64,000 bases of DNA from Herminiimonas sp. KBW02 (GCF_003852535.1 NZ_QAJP01000004.1:916719-980718); one strand, 5' to 3'; positions 36,588-45,170 are shown, counted from the stretch's first letter. Numbers and translations: made by a program. Notes: generated by a model from the sequence alone, not told the origin.

Positions 36588-36785
36588 ATGAAACCTGCTC
36601 ACACTGCAAAACGCAGTAACTTCTGGTTCGTCTGGCGCATGCCCTTGCTGCTGGCTGCGCTGACCTTGTTCGGCCTGATCATTGCATTGGTCAAGACCGG
36701 TGTCTGGCACTGGTTCGCATGGGCTGCTTTGGCTGCACCCATCGTAGTGGGGCTGTGGTATAGCTTTGTACGCTCAAAAAAATAG
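36588..36785 (+). CDS. Small two-helix membrane protein of the iron operon
   Basis: 65 residues with two hydrophobic segments (MPLLLAALTLFGLIIALVKT and WFAWAALAAPIVVGLWY) and basic ends. It begins 6 bp after the PepSY gene and shares its operon. Short proteins of this kind commonly trail PepSY/TonB receptor operons, but I know no assigned function. Confidence 0.7.
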   Translation: MKPAHTAKRSNFWFVWRMPLLLAALTLFGLIIALVKTGVWHWFAWAALAAPIVVGLWYSFVRSKK

Positions 36786-36811
36786 GCGGCGACGCGTCAA
36801 CGTCACCGCCT
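36784..36811 (+). terminator. Probable terminator hairpin between convergent genes
   Basis: AGGCGGCGACG / CGTCACCGCCT, 11-bp stem with one C-A mismatch and a CGTCAA loop, overlapping the end of the small membrane protein gene. The following T run is short (TGTTTC), so efficiency is uncertain. Confidence 0.5.
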
Positions 36812-36826
36812 GTTTCACGCAGTTAA

Positions 36827-37915
36827 TCAGTAACGTTCCAGCCAGTGCGCATATGGCGCCGGCAAAGTCCACGAAGCACGTTCAACCTTGAGTTCTTTCG
36901 CTGCCTGGTAAGTCCAGTGCGGCGTAGCCAGGTGCGAGCGTCCGACCATGACGATGTCCAGCTGTTCTTCTGCAACTACGCGTTCGGCAATTTCCGGCGT
37001 ACCAAAGCCCCAGGCGGATGAAACCGGTACACCGGCTTCGCGGCGTACACGTTCGGCGATTGAGCCGAGGAATGCCGGACCCCACGGAATGGATGTTTCA
37101 GGAATCGTAAAGCCGATGCTGACACTGATCATGTCCATGCCGGCTTTTTTGAATTCGCGGACCAGATTGATCGATTCCACCAGCGTTTCTTCATCACGGC
37201 CGTCGTATTCGAGTACGCCGAAACGGACGGTCAGCGGCAGGTTTTCCGGCCACACCGCACGTACTGCGCGCAAGGTTTCCAGCAGGAAGCGCGCACGGTT
37301 TTCTGCACTGCCGCCATAAATGTCATCACGCTGGTTCGAGTGTGCGGAGAAGAAACTCTGCGCCAGATAGCCGTGTGCAAAATGCAGTTCCAGCCATTCA
37401 AAGCCAACGTCACGTGCGCGGATCGCAGCATCGACGAAGTTTTGGCGGACACGGGCGATGTCGTCCAGTGTCATTGCGCTTGGCACTTTCGGCAAACCTT
37501 TGCCAAAGGCGAGGGCGGACGGTGCGATGGTTGGCCAGCCGCGGGCATCATCTTCAGCGATATGGTCGTCGCCTTCCCATGGGCGGTTGGCGCTGGCCTT
37601 GCGTCCGGCGTGTGCGATCTGGATGCCGGGTACGGAGCCGGCTGCCTTGATCGCTTGCACGATAGGGATAAACGCTTGTGCCTGTTCTTCATTCCAGATG
37701 CCGGTGCAGGCAGGTGTGATGCGACCTTCAGGCGCGACCGCTGTCGCTTCGACGATCACCAGGCCAGCGCCGCCGCGTGCCAGGCTGGCGTAGTGAGTCT
37801 GATGCCATTCGTTGACGACGCCGTCGACCGCCATGTATTGGCACATAGGCGGGATGGCGATGCGGTTGCGCAGGGTGATGTCTTTAAGTGTGTAAGGCTG
37901 GAATAGGGCGGACAT
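36827..37915 (-). CDS. NADH:flavin oxidoreductase, OYE family (YqjM/xenobiotic-reductase type)
   Basis: 362 residues. Landmarks: LFQPYTLKDITLRNRIAIPP, MCQYMAVDGVVNEWHQTHY with the YqjM-subclass cysteine, IQIAHAGRKAS, ELHFAHGYLAQSFFSAHSN, YGGSAENRARFLLETL and the C-terminal DIVMVGRSHLATPHW. The family reduces activated alkenes and nitro compounds. I use the ATG at 37915, since the upstream extension lacks homology and crosses the operator. It is divergent from an ArsR gene and presumably controlled by it. Confidence 0.9.
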   Translation of the reverse strand: MSALFQPYTLKDITLRNRIAIPPMCQYMAVDGVVNEWHQTHYASLARGGAGLVIVEATAVAPEGRITPACTGIWNEEQAQAFIPIVQAIKAAGSVPGIQIAHAGRKASANRPWEGDDHIAEDDARGWPTIAPSALAFGKGLPKVPSAMTLDDIARVRQNFVDAAIRARDVGFEWLELHFAHGYLAQSFFSAHSNQRDDIYGGSAENRARFLLETLRAVRAVWPENLPLTVRFGVLEYDGRDEETLVESINLVREFKKAGMDMISVSIGFTIPETSIPWGPAFLGSIAERVRREAGVPVSSAWGFGTPEIAERVVAEEQLDIVMVGRSHLATPHWTYQAAKELKVERASWTLPAPYAHWLERY

Positions 37916-37977
37916 GATGGCTTTCGGTAAGTTATCTATAAATAAATGATCTGTGTGGCGCGTTCGATGCTTCGTTA

Positions 37978-37995
37978 GTTCGTATATATACGAAC
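37978..37995. promoter_or_regulatory. Perfect 18-bp palindromic operator between OYE and arsR
   Basis: GTTCGTATATATACGAAC is an exact palindrome lying between the divergent OYE and arsR genes, 39 bp before the arsR ATG at 38034. It is the likely ArsR binding site controlling both promoters. Confidence 0.72.
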
Positions 37996-37997
37996 AA

Positions 37998-38026
37998 TGG
38001 AAGAAGTATAGCGCAAAGCGTATAAT
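37998..38026 (+). promoter_or_regulatory. Promoter of arsR, possibly giving a leaderless transcript
   Basis: TATAAT at 38021-38026 with TGGAAG 17 bp upstream (37998-38003). Transcription would start about 38033, right at the ATG at 38034, so the mRNA may have almost no leader. Confidence 0.5.
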
Positions 38027-38033
38027 GTTGCTC

Positions 38034-38339
38034 ATGCGTCCTTTTAAACATCCTGCTGCCAGTGAGTTTTCGCTCGAACGTGTGCTGTATGCGTTGAGCG
38101 ATTCGATACGTCTGGACATCGTGCGTCATCTCGCACGTGTTGATGCTGCTACTTGCGGTGAGCTGGATGGCGGGCGTCCCAAATCTACCGTCTCCCATCA
38201 TTTCAAGGTATTGCGCGAGTCCGGCCTGGTGCATACGGAAAATACCGGCACCATCCACATGAATACATTGCGCCGCGCCGATATTGAAAGCCGTTTCCCC
38301 GGCTTGCTGAACGCCATCCTGGCGCAGCACAATTCCTGA
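38034..38339 (+). CDS. ArsR-family HTH regulator
   Basis: 101 residues. Helices LERVLYALSDSIRLDIVRHL and the recognition region GRPKSTVSHHFKVLRESGLV are typical of ArsR/SmtB regulators, followed by a wing (TENTGTIHMNTLRRADIE). There is one cysteine (ATCGEL). Starts at 38025 or 38034 are both possible; the open frame extends back across the operator and cannot all be coding. No Shine-Dalgarno sequence precedes 38034, consistent with a leaderless message. Probably represses the divergent OYE gene. Confidence 0.82.
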   Translation: MRPFKHPAASEFSLERVLYALSDSIRLDIVRHLARVDAATCGELDGGRPKSTVSHHFKVLRESGLVHTENTGTIHMNTLRRADIESRFPGLLNAILAQHNS

Positions 38340-38617
38340 GTTGCTTGCCGCGACTTGCGGATAAATTAATCGCGATACAGCCTAAAGACGACTGCGTGTT
38401 GAGCGCTGCGTGAGGAGGGAGATGTGTGCCGAAACTGCAGATAGGCAGGTGTTTCAGCAATAGAATTGGTACCGGTATATTTTCGAACCGCCGGCTCCGG
38501 TGTGATGGGAAACATAGTATCCGAAGATAAAAAATTGCGATGTCGGCGCATGTTGCGACTTCTTGTAAGAATGCAGGAAGTTAGTTGCAGCAATTGCAAA
38601 ATTCATCGCGCTGGATG

Positions 38618-39427
38618 TCATATGTTTTCGGTATCGGAACGCTGCATCATTTCACTCGGCGTCATGTCCATGATCTGCCGGAACGCGTGACCGAAGGCAG
38701 CGACGCTGCTAAAGCCCAGTTGCGATGCCAGTTGTTTGATAGATGTGTGGCCATTGCCCAGCACTTCGACGGCTGCCATGATGCGTGCGCGTTGCCGCCA
38801 TTCCTTGAAAGTCAGATTGGTCTCAGCCGGAAACAAACGCGTGATGGTGCGTGCTGACGCACCTGCAGTGTGCGCCAGTAATTCCAGTTCGCTATCGTTT
38901 GCCGGATCGGCCAGGATGATGTCTGCGACGCGACGTGCACGCGCATCGTTAGGCATGGGCATGAAGGTGGCTGCATCTTCATCTTCCGCCAGCTCAAACA
39001 AAGCCAGCTCAATCAGCAGCGCAATGCGACGCGGATGTTGCGATGAATTCAAACCAGGTTTGAACGCAGCGAGTATGGTTTCGCGTAACAAGGGGCCGAC
39101 TGCCACAACAAACTCTTTTTCCAGCCGTGGTGCTGCCGGATGCCGGGCCAGCATCTCCGATGGAATCAGCAAGGCACGCATTTCTATATCTGCCAGCATA
39201 TCGACCGCATGTTCTATCCCCGGCGGCAGCCAGACGGCACGTGCAGGCGGCACCAGCCAGCGTCCTTTCGGTGTCGTCACTTGCATTACGCCGCTGGACG
39301 CAAAGAGCAATTGCGCTTCGCGATGCACATGCAAACCCAGGTGCGTGCCGCGTGGATAAAACCGGGCTTCTATATTCATTACATTTCCCGAGACGGTAAC
39401 TGATTGCAAACATGCAGTTTGGCGCAT
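38618..39427 (-). CDS. AraC-family transcriptional regulator
   Basis: Up to 269 residues: an N-terminal cupin-like sensor (HLGLHVHREAQLLFASSGVM, WLVPPARAVWLPPGIEHAVD) and a C-terminal double HTH (LAHTAGASARTITRLFPAET ... TSIKQLASQLGFSSVAAFGHAFRQ). The start may be 39427 or the internal ATG at 39382; neither has a strong ribosome-binding site. It is divergent from the MFS pump at 39501, a typical regulator-target pair. Confidence 0.87.
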   Translation of the reverse strand: MRQTACLQSVTVSGNVMNIEARFYPRGTHLGLHVHREAQLLFASSGVMQVTTPKGRWLVPPARAVWLPPGIEHAVDMLADIEMRALLIPSEMLARHPAAPRLEKEFVVAVGPLLRETILAAFKPGLNSSQHPRRIALLIELALFELAEDEDAATFMPMPNDARARRVADIILADPANDSELELLAHTAGASARTITRLFPAETNLTFKEWRQRARIMAAVEVLGNGHTSIKQLASQLGFSSVAAFGHAFRQIMDMTPSEMMQRSDTENI

Positions 39428-39500
39428 GGTCGATGTTGCTTGTCTTCCTATCGATGACTGGTCATATTAACCTAGCGGCTGTTTTTAAGGAAAGCAGCTC

Positions 39501-40682
39501 ATGGATCAGTCCCGGAATCAACCTCGCAGCGTCATCGCATACATCAACATCGCCCACTTTATCGATCACTACGCCATGCTGGTATTCGCAGCGGCGGTGA
39601 TCGTCATCGCGCCGGTGTTTGGCATGAGCTACGGCGAGTTGCTGCCTTACGCGACGCCGGGTTTTGTCGCTTTCGGTGCGGGTTCGCTGGTCACAGGCTG
39701 GCTGGGTGATCGCTGGAGTCGGCGTCACATGATGGTGATTTTCTTCGTCGGCATCGGCGCCGCGATGATGGCGGTAGGCTTGACGCAGACACCACAGCAA
39801 TTGGGCATCGCCTTACTGGCAGTCGGTTTGTTCGCTGCGATTTACCATCCGGTCGGTACTGCCATGCTGGTCGCACATGCTGAGAGATTAGGGCGCGAAG
39901 TCGGTGTTAACGGCGTCTGGGGCAATCTCGGCGTGGCGTCGTCGGCATTGATTACCGGCATCGTTTGCCAGTACCTGGGCTGGCGCTGGGCGTTCCTCTT
40001 GCCGGGCCTGGCGACAATAGTAATCGGGGTCTTGTTTGCCATCAGCATTCAGCATGAAGCGCGCGCTGTGCGCAAAGGAGGGCAGCAGAGTTCGGTGCGT
40101 GTTTCCAAGGATGCGATGTGGCGCGTGATCGCGGCGCTGGTGATCACCATCATCGCCAGCTCGACAACCTTCAACGCTTTCACTGTCGCCATGCCTAAGC
40201 TATTTGCAGAACGTCTGTCAGGCATCACGGTGAATGCTGCATTGCTGGGCGTGATCGTCGCAGGGACTTATGTGTTCGGCGCCCTTGCGCAGTACATCAT
40301 CGGCCATTTGCTGGACAGGCACTCGCTGAAAACCTTGTTCCTGCCGTTGGCATTCACACTGGCACCGCTGCTGTACTTCAGCGCGAGTCTGTCCGGTCTG
40401 CCGTTGATATTGACTTGCATAGGCATCGTGATTTGTATCTTCGGTCAGGTCACGGTGAATGACGCGATGATAGGCAAGTACACCAGCGATGAGTGGCGCG
40501 CACGTGCCTATTCCGTGCGCTACTTCCTCGGCTTCACCGCAGCCGGTGTGTCGGTCGGCGTGGTCGCAAGCTTGCATGAGCGTGGTGGCTTTGGCTTGAT
40601 GCTGCAGGCGCTGGGAGGTTTGTGCGTGCTGGTGATCGTTGGTGCGATTTGTTTTCCGCAAGAGCAGCGCGTACCGGATTAA
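39501..40682 (+). CDS. MFS transporter, fosmidomycin-resistance (Fsr)-like
   Basis: 393 residues with 12 membrane helices. The start (NIAHFIDHYAMLVFAAAVIV) and motif A (GWLGDRWSRRHMMV) fit the Fsr/DHA1 family, and AIYHPVGTAMLV in helix 5 is the typical Fsr segment. AAGGAAAG precedes the ATG. Likely a drug or metabolite exporter controlled by the divergent AraC regulator. Substrate unknown. Confidence 0.85.
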   Translation: MDQSRNQPRSVIAYINIAHFIDHYAMLVFAAAVIVIAPVFGMSYGELLPYATPGFVAFGAGSLVTGWLGDRWSRRHMMVIFFVGIGAAMMAVGLTQTPQQLGIALLAVGLFAAIYHPVGTAMLVAHAERLGREVGVNGVWGNLGVASSALITGIVCQYLGWRWAFLLPGLATIVIGVLFAISIQHEARAVRKGGQQSSVRVSKDAMWRVIAALVITIIASSTTFNAFTVAMPKLFAERLSGITVNAALLGVIVAGTYVFGALAQYIIGHLLDRHSLKTLFLPLAFTLAPLLYFSASLSGLPLILTCIGIVICIFGQVTVNDAMIGKYTSDEWRARAYSVRYFLGFTAAGVSVGVVASLHERGGFGLMLQALGGLCVLVIVGAICFPQEQRVPD

Positions 40683-40802
40683 GCGTGCAGGTATATCTGC
40701 CAATAAAAGTTTTTTTGCTATAAACCAAGAACCGCATATCCGCTGGCGGAGGTTCTGACTTGGTGGTAAAGTGCGTCGATTATTTTGTTACGGGGTTTCA
40801 GT

Positions 40803-40853
40803 ATGGGCTGTTCCAGTTGTAGTTCTCTCACAGGCAGTACACTGGCAAGGTAG
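40803..40853 (+). CDS. Putative Cys/Ser-rich leader peptide
   Basis: ATG at 40803 with CGGGG about seven bases upstream encodes MGCSSCSSLTGSTLAR and stops at TAG (40851-40853). Two cysteines and five of six residues between G2 and L9 being Cys or Ser suggest a leader peptide read by the ribosome rather than a functional protein. Its stop codon lies inside the 5' arm of the hairpin at 40844-40878, the arrangement of translation-dependent attenuators. Prediction only. Confidence 0.5.
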   Translation: MGCSSCSSLTGSTLAR

Positions 40854-40878
40854 CTCATCTCCTCATCGCTACCTTGCC
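40844..40878 (+). promoter_or_regulatory. Leader hairpin overlapping the leader-peptide stop
   Basis: GGCAAGGTAGC (40844-40854) pairs perfectly with GCTACCTTGCC (40868-40878) around a 13-nt loop. The 3' arm can alternatively pair with 40884-40892 (CTACC..GCC with GGC.GGTAG), a weaker exclusive fold. A ribosome at the leader stop would prevent the first hairpin. Confidence 0.6.
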
Positions 40879-40901
40879 GCAATGGCGGGTAGTGGCATAC
40901 C

Positions 40902-40927
40902 GGACTGACGGTTCTCGTTAGTCCTTT
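40902..40927 (+). terminator. Terminator-like hairpin in the leader
   Basis: GGACTGACG / CGTTAGTCC (one G-U pair) with loop GTTCT, followed by TTTAT. The T tract is short, so it may be an attenuator or simply a structural element. Confidence 0.45.
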
Positions 40928-41125
40928 ATCTACTCCCTAGGTTTTCTATTACATAGCTGGTCCCTGCGTTGCGCGTGTGCACCGGACAGGGCCTGGCTGC
41001 GTTGTATCTGGCTGACGGCATGCCAGGCTGATTTCGCTATGGACGCGTAAGCGTGTCGTCACATATGGCTGTCATCCTGTCTTGTGCCGTTGTCGCCGAT
41101 ACCCCTGAATACAAGGTTTTTTAAT

Positions 41126-42859
41126 ATGTTAGAGGCAGCCGTTCCTAGCAAGACTGAGCGTTCCCTGCTCGCGGTCACTCCCAATCGCTGGGACTGGGCC
41201 TTGCTGCCATTGGTGCTGTCGGTACTGGTGGCGGCAGGTTTCGGTGCGATGCAGATGGCCCGGCCATTCGTGGTCGGTGAAGTGACGCCTATCTCGCTCG
41301 ACCCATCGAATCTTCCTTACTACCTGTTGCGCACGATTTTGCGCATGTTTATCGCGCTCGGCTTTGCCTTGCTGTTTAGCTTTGTGTTTGCGGCGATTGC
41401 GGCCAAGTACCGCGCGGCCGAGAAGGTGATGATTCCGACGCTGGATATCCTGCAGTCGGTGCCTATCCTGGGTTTTCAGGCGATTGCGATTGCGCCGTTC
41501 ATCGCATTGTTTCCGGGTAGCTTGCTCGGTGTCGAGTGCGCCGCTATCTTTGCGATTTTTTCGTCGCAGGCGTGGAATATGGCATTCAGCCTGTATCAGT
41601 CGATACGTACAGTGCCGCTGGAGCTGAATGAAGCGGCGCGCGTGTTCCGCCTGTCCGGCTGGCAGCGCTTCTGGCGGCTGGAGTTGCCGTTTGCGATGCC
41701 GGGCCTGTTGTGGAACATGATGATGTCGATGTCCGGCGGCTGGTTTTTCCTGGTCGCGGCGGAAGCGATTTCAGTGGCTAACCAGGATATCAAGTTGCCC
41801 GGCATCGGTGCTTATATCGCGGTAGCGATCGAAGAAAAGAATTTGCACGCCATCCTGTGGGCGATTGTGGCGATGCTGGCCGGTATCGTCCTGTATGACC
41901 AATTGTTCTTCCGCCCGTTGCTGGCCTGGGCCGATAAATTCCGTTTTGAAGAATCGCAGGGTGAGACCGAACAGCGTTCATGGTTGCTGAACTGGGGACG
42001 TCGCAGCCGCTGGATGCGCGCGGGGACTGACCGCATGTGGGCGATGCTGCGTAGTACGCTGGGCTGGTTCAGCGTCTCGTATGACGGCACTGCGCCACGT
42101 GCAAATCCTCGATCCATCAATCCGGTGTGGATGCGGGCGTGGAATGTTTTCTTGCTGGTTGCAGCTTGCCTGGCCTTATACCGTCTGGCGACCTTTGTGC
42201 ATAGTGATGTCGGCTGGGCCGAGGTCGGGCATGTGGTGTGGCTGGGATTGATTACCTTGACGCGTGTGTTGTTGCTGATCGCGCTGGCCTCGCTGGTGTG
42301 GGTGCCGATTTCAGTATGGATAGGTTTGCGTCCCAGGTATTCGCAACGTGTGCAGGCCGTAGCGCAATTCCTGGCGGCGTTCCCGGTGAACCTGATGTTC
42401 CCGCTGGTCGTGTATTTGCTGCTGACCCTGCAACTGAATCCGAATATCTGGCTCAGTCCATTAATGGTGTTTGGTACGCAGTGGTACATCCTGTTCAACG
42501 TAGTGGCGGGTGCATCGACGATCCCGAATGAGTTGCGCCTGGCAGCAGATAACCTGGGACTCAAGGGCTGGCTGAAGTGGAAACGGGTTTATCTGCCCGC
42601 CGTGTTCCCCAGCTATATCACGGGCGCGATCACGGCCAGCGGCGGTTCGTGGAATGCGAGCATCGTGGCTGAGTATGTAACCTGGGGCAAGACCACGCTG
42701 GTCGCCGATGGCCTGGGTAGTTATATCAAGCAGATGACGGATGCGGGTGATTTCCACCGCATCGCGCTCGGCATCGGCGTGATGTGCATATTTGTAATGT
42801 TGTTGAACCGATTTTTCTGGCGCAAGTTGTACCTGCTGGCAGAAGACCGCAGTCGTTGA
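41126..42859 (+). CDS. NitT/TauT-type ABC permease with two fused membrane domains
   Basis: 577 residues consisting of two binding-protein-dependent permease domains in tandem (about 60-260 and 345-560), each with an EAA-type loop (LNEAARVFRLSGWQRFWRLE and LRLAADNLGLKGWLKWKRVY). One polypeptide thus forms the whole membrane dimer. It resembles nitrate/sulfonate/taurine importers. ATG 41126 (MLEAAVPSKTE) is preferred to the TTG at 41084. The ATPase gene follows after 9 bp. No binding protein is encoded nearby. Substrate unknown. Confidence 0.88.
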   Translation: MLEAAVPSKTERSLLAVTPNRWDWALLPLVLSVLVAAGFGAMQMARPFVVGEVTPISLDPSNLPYYLLRTILRMFIALGFALLFSFVFAAIAAKYRAAEKVMIPTLDILQSVPILGFQAIAIAPFIALFPGSLLGVECAAIFAIFSSQAWNMAFSLYQSIRTVPLELNEAARVFRLSGWQRFWRLELPFAMPGLLWNMMMSMSGGWFFLVAAEAISVANQDIKLPGIGAYIAVAIEEKNLHAILWAIVAMLAGIVLYDQLFFRPLLAWADKFRFEESQGETEQRSWLLNWGRRSRWMRAGTDRMWAMLRSTLGWFSVSYDGTAPRANPRSINPVWMRAWNVFLLVAACLALYRLATFVHSDVGWAEVGHVVWLGLITLTRVLLLIALASLVWVPISVWIGLRPRYSQRVQAVAQFLAAFPVNLMFPLVVYLLLTLQLNPNIWLSPLMVFGTQWYILFNVVAGASTIPNELRLAADNLGLKGWLKWKRVYLPAVFPSYITGAITASGGSWNASIVAEYVTWGKTTLVADGLGSYIKQMTDAGDFHRIALGIGVMCIFVMLLNRFFWRKLYLLAEDRSR

Positions 42860-42868
42860 GGAGGCATG

Positions 42869-44170
42869 ATGAGCCAGAATGTATTGATAGATTTGAAGGG
42901 CGTCGATAAATCCTTCCAGACTGCGGACGGCACACCTTCGAGTGTGCTGGAGCAGGTTGATTTCACGCTGACTGAAGGCGAGATCGTTGCCTTGCTTGGC
43001 AAGTCCGGTTCCGGTAAGTCTACGCTGTTGCGCATCATGGCTGGGCTGATTCCTGCCGATAGCGGTAGTGCGACGTATCGTGGTCAGACTATTTATGGTC
43101 CGGTCGCAGGTATCGCAATGGTGTTCCAGTCGTTTGCCTTGTTCCCGTGGCTGACGGTGCAGCAAAACGTGGAGCTCGGGCTGGAAGCGCAAGGTGTGCC
43201 GCCGGAGGAGCGCGAGAAACGTGCGGATGCAATGCTGGATCTGATCGGGCTGGCGGGCTTCGGTGGCGCGTTGCCGCGCGAGCTGTCGGGCGGCATGAAG
43301 CAGCGCGTCGGTATCGCACGCGGGCTGGTGACCGGGCCGGATGTGTTGCTGATGGATGAAGCCTTCTCGGCGCTGGATGTGTTAACAGGCGAAACCCTGC
43401 GCGATGACATCCTCGAGATGTGGGAAGAAAAACGTATTCCAACCAAGGGCATCCTCATCGTTTCGCACAATATTGAAGAAGCCGTGATGATGTCGGATCG
43501 TATTCTGGTGTTGTCGAGCAGCCCGGGACGCATACGCAGTGAGATCAAGATTACTTTGCCGCGTCCGCGCAATCCGGACTCTGCTGAAGTACGCGCACTC
43601 ATAGATGAGGTGTATGCGCTGATGACCATGCGCACGCCGCAGGAAGCGACGACCGGTGTGGCCTTGCAGGCCAACCTCAGCTATCGCTTGCCGGAAACCG
43701 ACGTTGCGCACATCGAAGGCGTACTCGATTTACTCGCAGCACCACCATTCAATGGACGCGCCGACTTGCCGGAACTGACCGAAGAAGCGAAGCTGCCGGA
43801 CGAAGAATTGTTCCCGACTTACGAAGCGCTCGGCTTGCTGGGACTGGCGCAGGTAGAGAAGGGCGACATTACGCTGACTGCCCTCGGTCATGGCTATGCG
43901 CAGGCAGCACATATGCGGCGCAAGGAAATCTTTGGCCAGCAATTGCTGACGCATGTGCCGCTGGCCACACATATACGTCACAGCCTGGAGCGTGAACCTA
44001 ATGGCTCGCTGTCGGAAAAACGTTTCCTGGATACGCTGGAAGAATTCCTCAAGGAAGAAGAAGCCAAGCGCGTGCTGGAAGTGGTGGTGGAGTGGGGGCG
44101 TTATGGTGAAGTCTATGAATACGACTATCACACCGGTCAGCTCAAACTGCCGGAAAACGAAGCGGAGTAA
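42869..44170 (+). CDS. NitT/TauT-type ABC ATPase with C-terminal AAA-associated domain
   Basis: 433 residues. The first 250 form a standard ATPase: Walker A GKSGSGKST, signature LSGGMKQRVGIARGL, Walker B VLLMDEAFSALD, H-loop IVSHNIEEA. The last 170 residues (from about LPETDVAHIEGVLDLL) form the extra C-terminal domain found in a subset of these ATPases, probably regulatory. AGGAGG at 42859-42864 favours the second of two tandem ATGs (42869). Partner of the double-domain permease. Confidence 0.88.
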   Translation: MSQNVLIDLKGVDKSFQTADGTPSSVLEQVDFTLTEGEIVALLGKSGSGKSTLLRIMAGLIPADSGSATYRGQTIYGPVAGIAMVFQSFALFPWLTVQQNVELGLEAQGVPPEEREKRADAMLDLIGLAGFGGALPRELSGGMKQRVGIARGLVTGPDVLLMDEAFSALDVLTGETLRDDILEMWEEKRIPTKGILIVSHNIEEAVMMSDRILVLSSSPGRIRSEIKITLPRPRNPDSAEVRALIDEVYALMTMRTPQEATTGVALQANLSYRLPETDVAHIEGVLDLLAAPPFNGRADLPELTEEAKLPDEELFPTYEALGLLGLAQVEKGDITLTALGHGYAQAAHMRRKEIFGQQLLTHVPLATHIRHSLEREPNGSLSEKRFLDTLEEFLKEEEAKRVLEVVVEWGRYGEVYEYDYHTGQLKLPENEAE

Positions 44171-44311
44171 TCAGGTAATAGCTTGTTCCTGCCGTGCGCT
44201 GACACCTGAAAACGCAGCGCCAGCAAAAAAATCGCAATGGCCGCACAATACTGTTTTAATTAGTACTAATTTGCCAGGTACTGCTTTAATACATAGCGAC
44301 AGGATATAGCC

Positions 44312-45130
44312 ATGACCGACTCGACACGCGTCCCGACTTTTTTCATTCCACACGGTGGTGGTCCATGTTTTTTCATGGACTGGCCGGGTGACCCGCATAT
44401 GTGGGACAAGATGGCGGACTTCCTGCGCAATATGCACAAGGAGGTCGGTAGCAAACCCAAAGCCATCCTGATTATTTCCGGCCACTGGATGGAAGATGAG
44501 TTCACCGTGATGACGACGGCGCAGCCGCCGCTGATCTACGATTACTACGGTTTTCCTCCGCATACCTATCAGCTGACGTATCCGGCACCCGGTGCGCCTG
44601 ATGTGGCGCAACGCGTGGTCGAATTGCTGACGGCTGCCAATATTCCGGTGCATACCGATAATCAGCGCGGCTACGATCACGGCGTGTTTATCCCGTTCAA
44701 GCTGATTTATCCGGATGCGGATATCCCGGTGCTGCAATTATCGATGAAGAAGACGCTGGACCCGGCCGAGCACCTGCAGGCTGGTGCCGCCTTGCAGCAG
44801 TTACGCGACGAAGGCGTACTCATCGTCGGCAGCGGCATGAGCTTCCACAATATGCGCGGCTTTAGTCCAGCCTTTACCGAACCGTCGAAACGCTTCGATA
44901 CCTGGCTCAGCGATAGCATTGCTGCACCGAGCGCACAGGAACGTGATGCCTTGCTGACGGAATGGGAACAAGCGCCGGACGCCAAACTGACACAACCGCA
45001 TCCGGATCATTTGCTGCCGCTGATGGTCGCAGCCGGTGCTGCCGGGGACGATACCGGACGTAAGATATTCGAAGACAAGGTAATGAATGTGGTCGTGTCC
45101 AGCTATGTATTCGGCGGACAGACAGCCTGA
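44312..45130 (+). CDS. Class III extradiol dioxygenase, DODA/YgiD-like
   Basis: 272 residues of the LigB superfamily. Metal and catalytic residues are visible in FFIPHGGGPCF, LIISGHWMEDEF and GYDHGVFIPFKLIYP, with IVGSGMSFHNM near residue 170. Relatives include plant DOPA 4,5-dioxygenase and E. coli YgiD. They cleave catechol-type rings with Fe(II), and some bind zinc. The natural substrate is unclear. AGGATA precedes the ATG. It stands alone, convergent with the small gene at 45171. Confidence 0.88.
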   Translation: MTDSTRVPTFFIPHGGGPCFFMDWPGDPHMWDKMADFLRNMHKEVGSKPKAILIISGHWMEDEFTVMTTAQPPLIYDYYGFPPHTYQLTYPAPGAPDVAQRVVELLTAANIPVHTDNQRGYDHGVFIPFKLIYPDADIPVLQLSMKKTLDPAEHLQAGAALQQLRDEGVLIVGSGMSFHNMRGFSPAFTEPSKRFDTWLSDSIAAPSAQERDALLTEWEQAPDAKLTQPHPDHLLPLMVAAGAAGDDTGRKIFEDKVMNVVVSSYVFGGQTA

Positions 45131-45170
45131 CGAGTGTCAGGCCTGGCTGGTTTGCTGAGAGACTAAGGTC

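Larger units (their letters stand above)
40683..41125 (+). other. Long structured leader of the ABC transporter operon
   Basis: 443 bp between the MFS gene and the ABC permease. It holds a hairpin at 40728-40756 (AGAACC/GGTTCT with an inner TCCG/CGGA), a 16-residue ORF, a perfect 11-bp hairpin, a terminator-like hairpin and a further GCCTGGC/GCCAGGC pairing (40991-41028). It matches no riboswitch that I recognise. Individual parts are listed separately. Confidence 0.6.

Noticed and set aside
40803-40940. Known riboswitch (Mn-sensing yybP-ykoY, guanidine or other class) upstream of the ABC permease
   Set aside because: I searched by eye for the conserved loop sequences of these classes and did not find them on the coding strand. 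A covariance-model search (Infernal against Rfam) would settle it.
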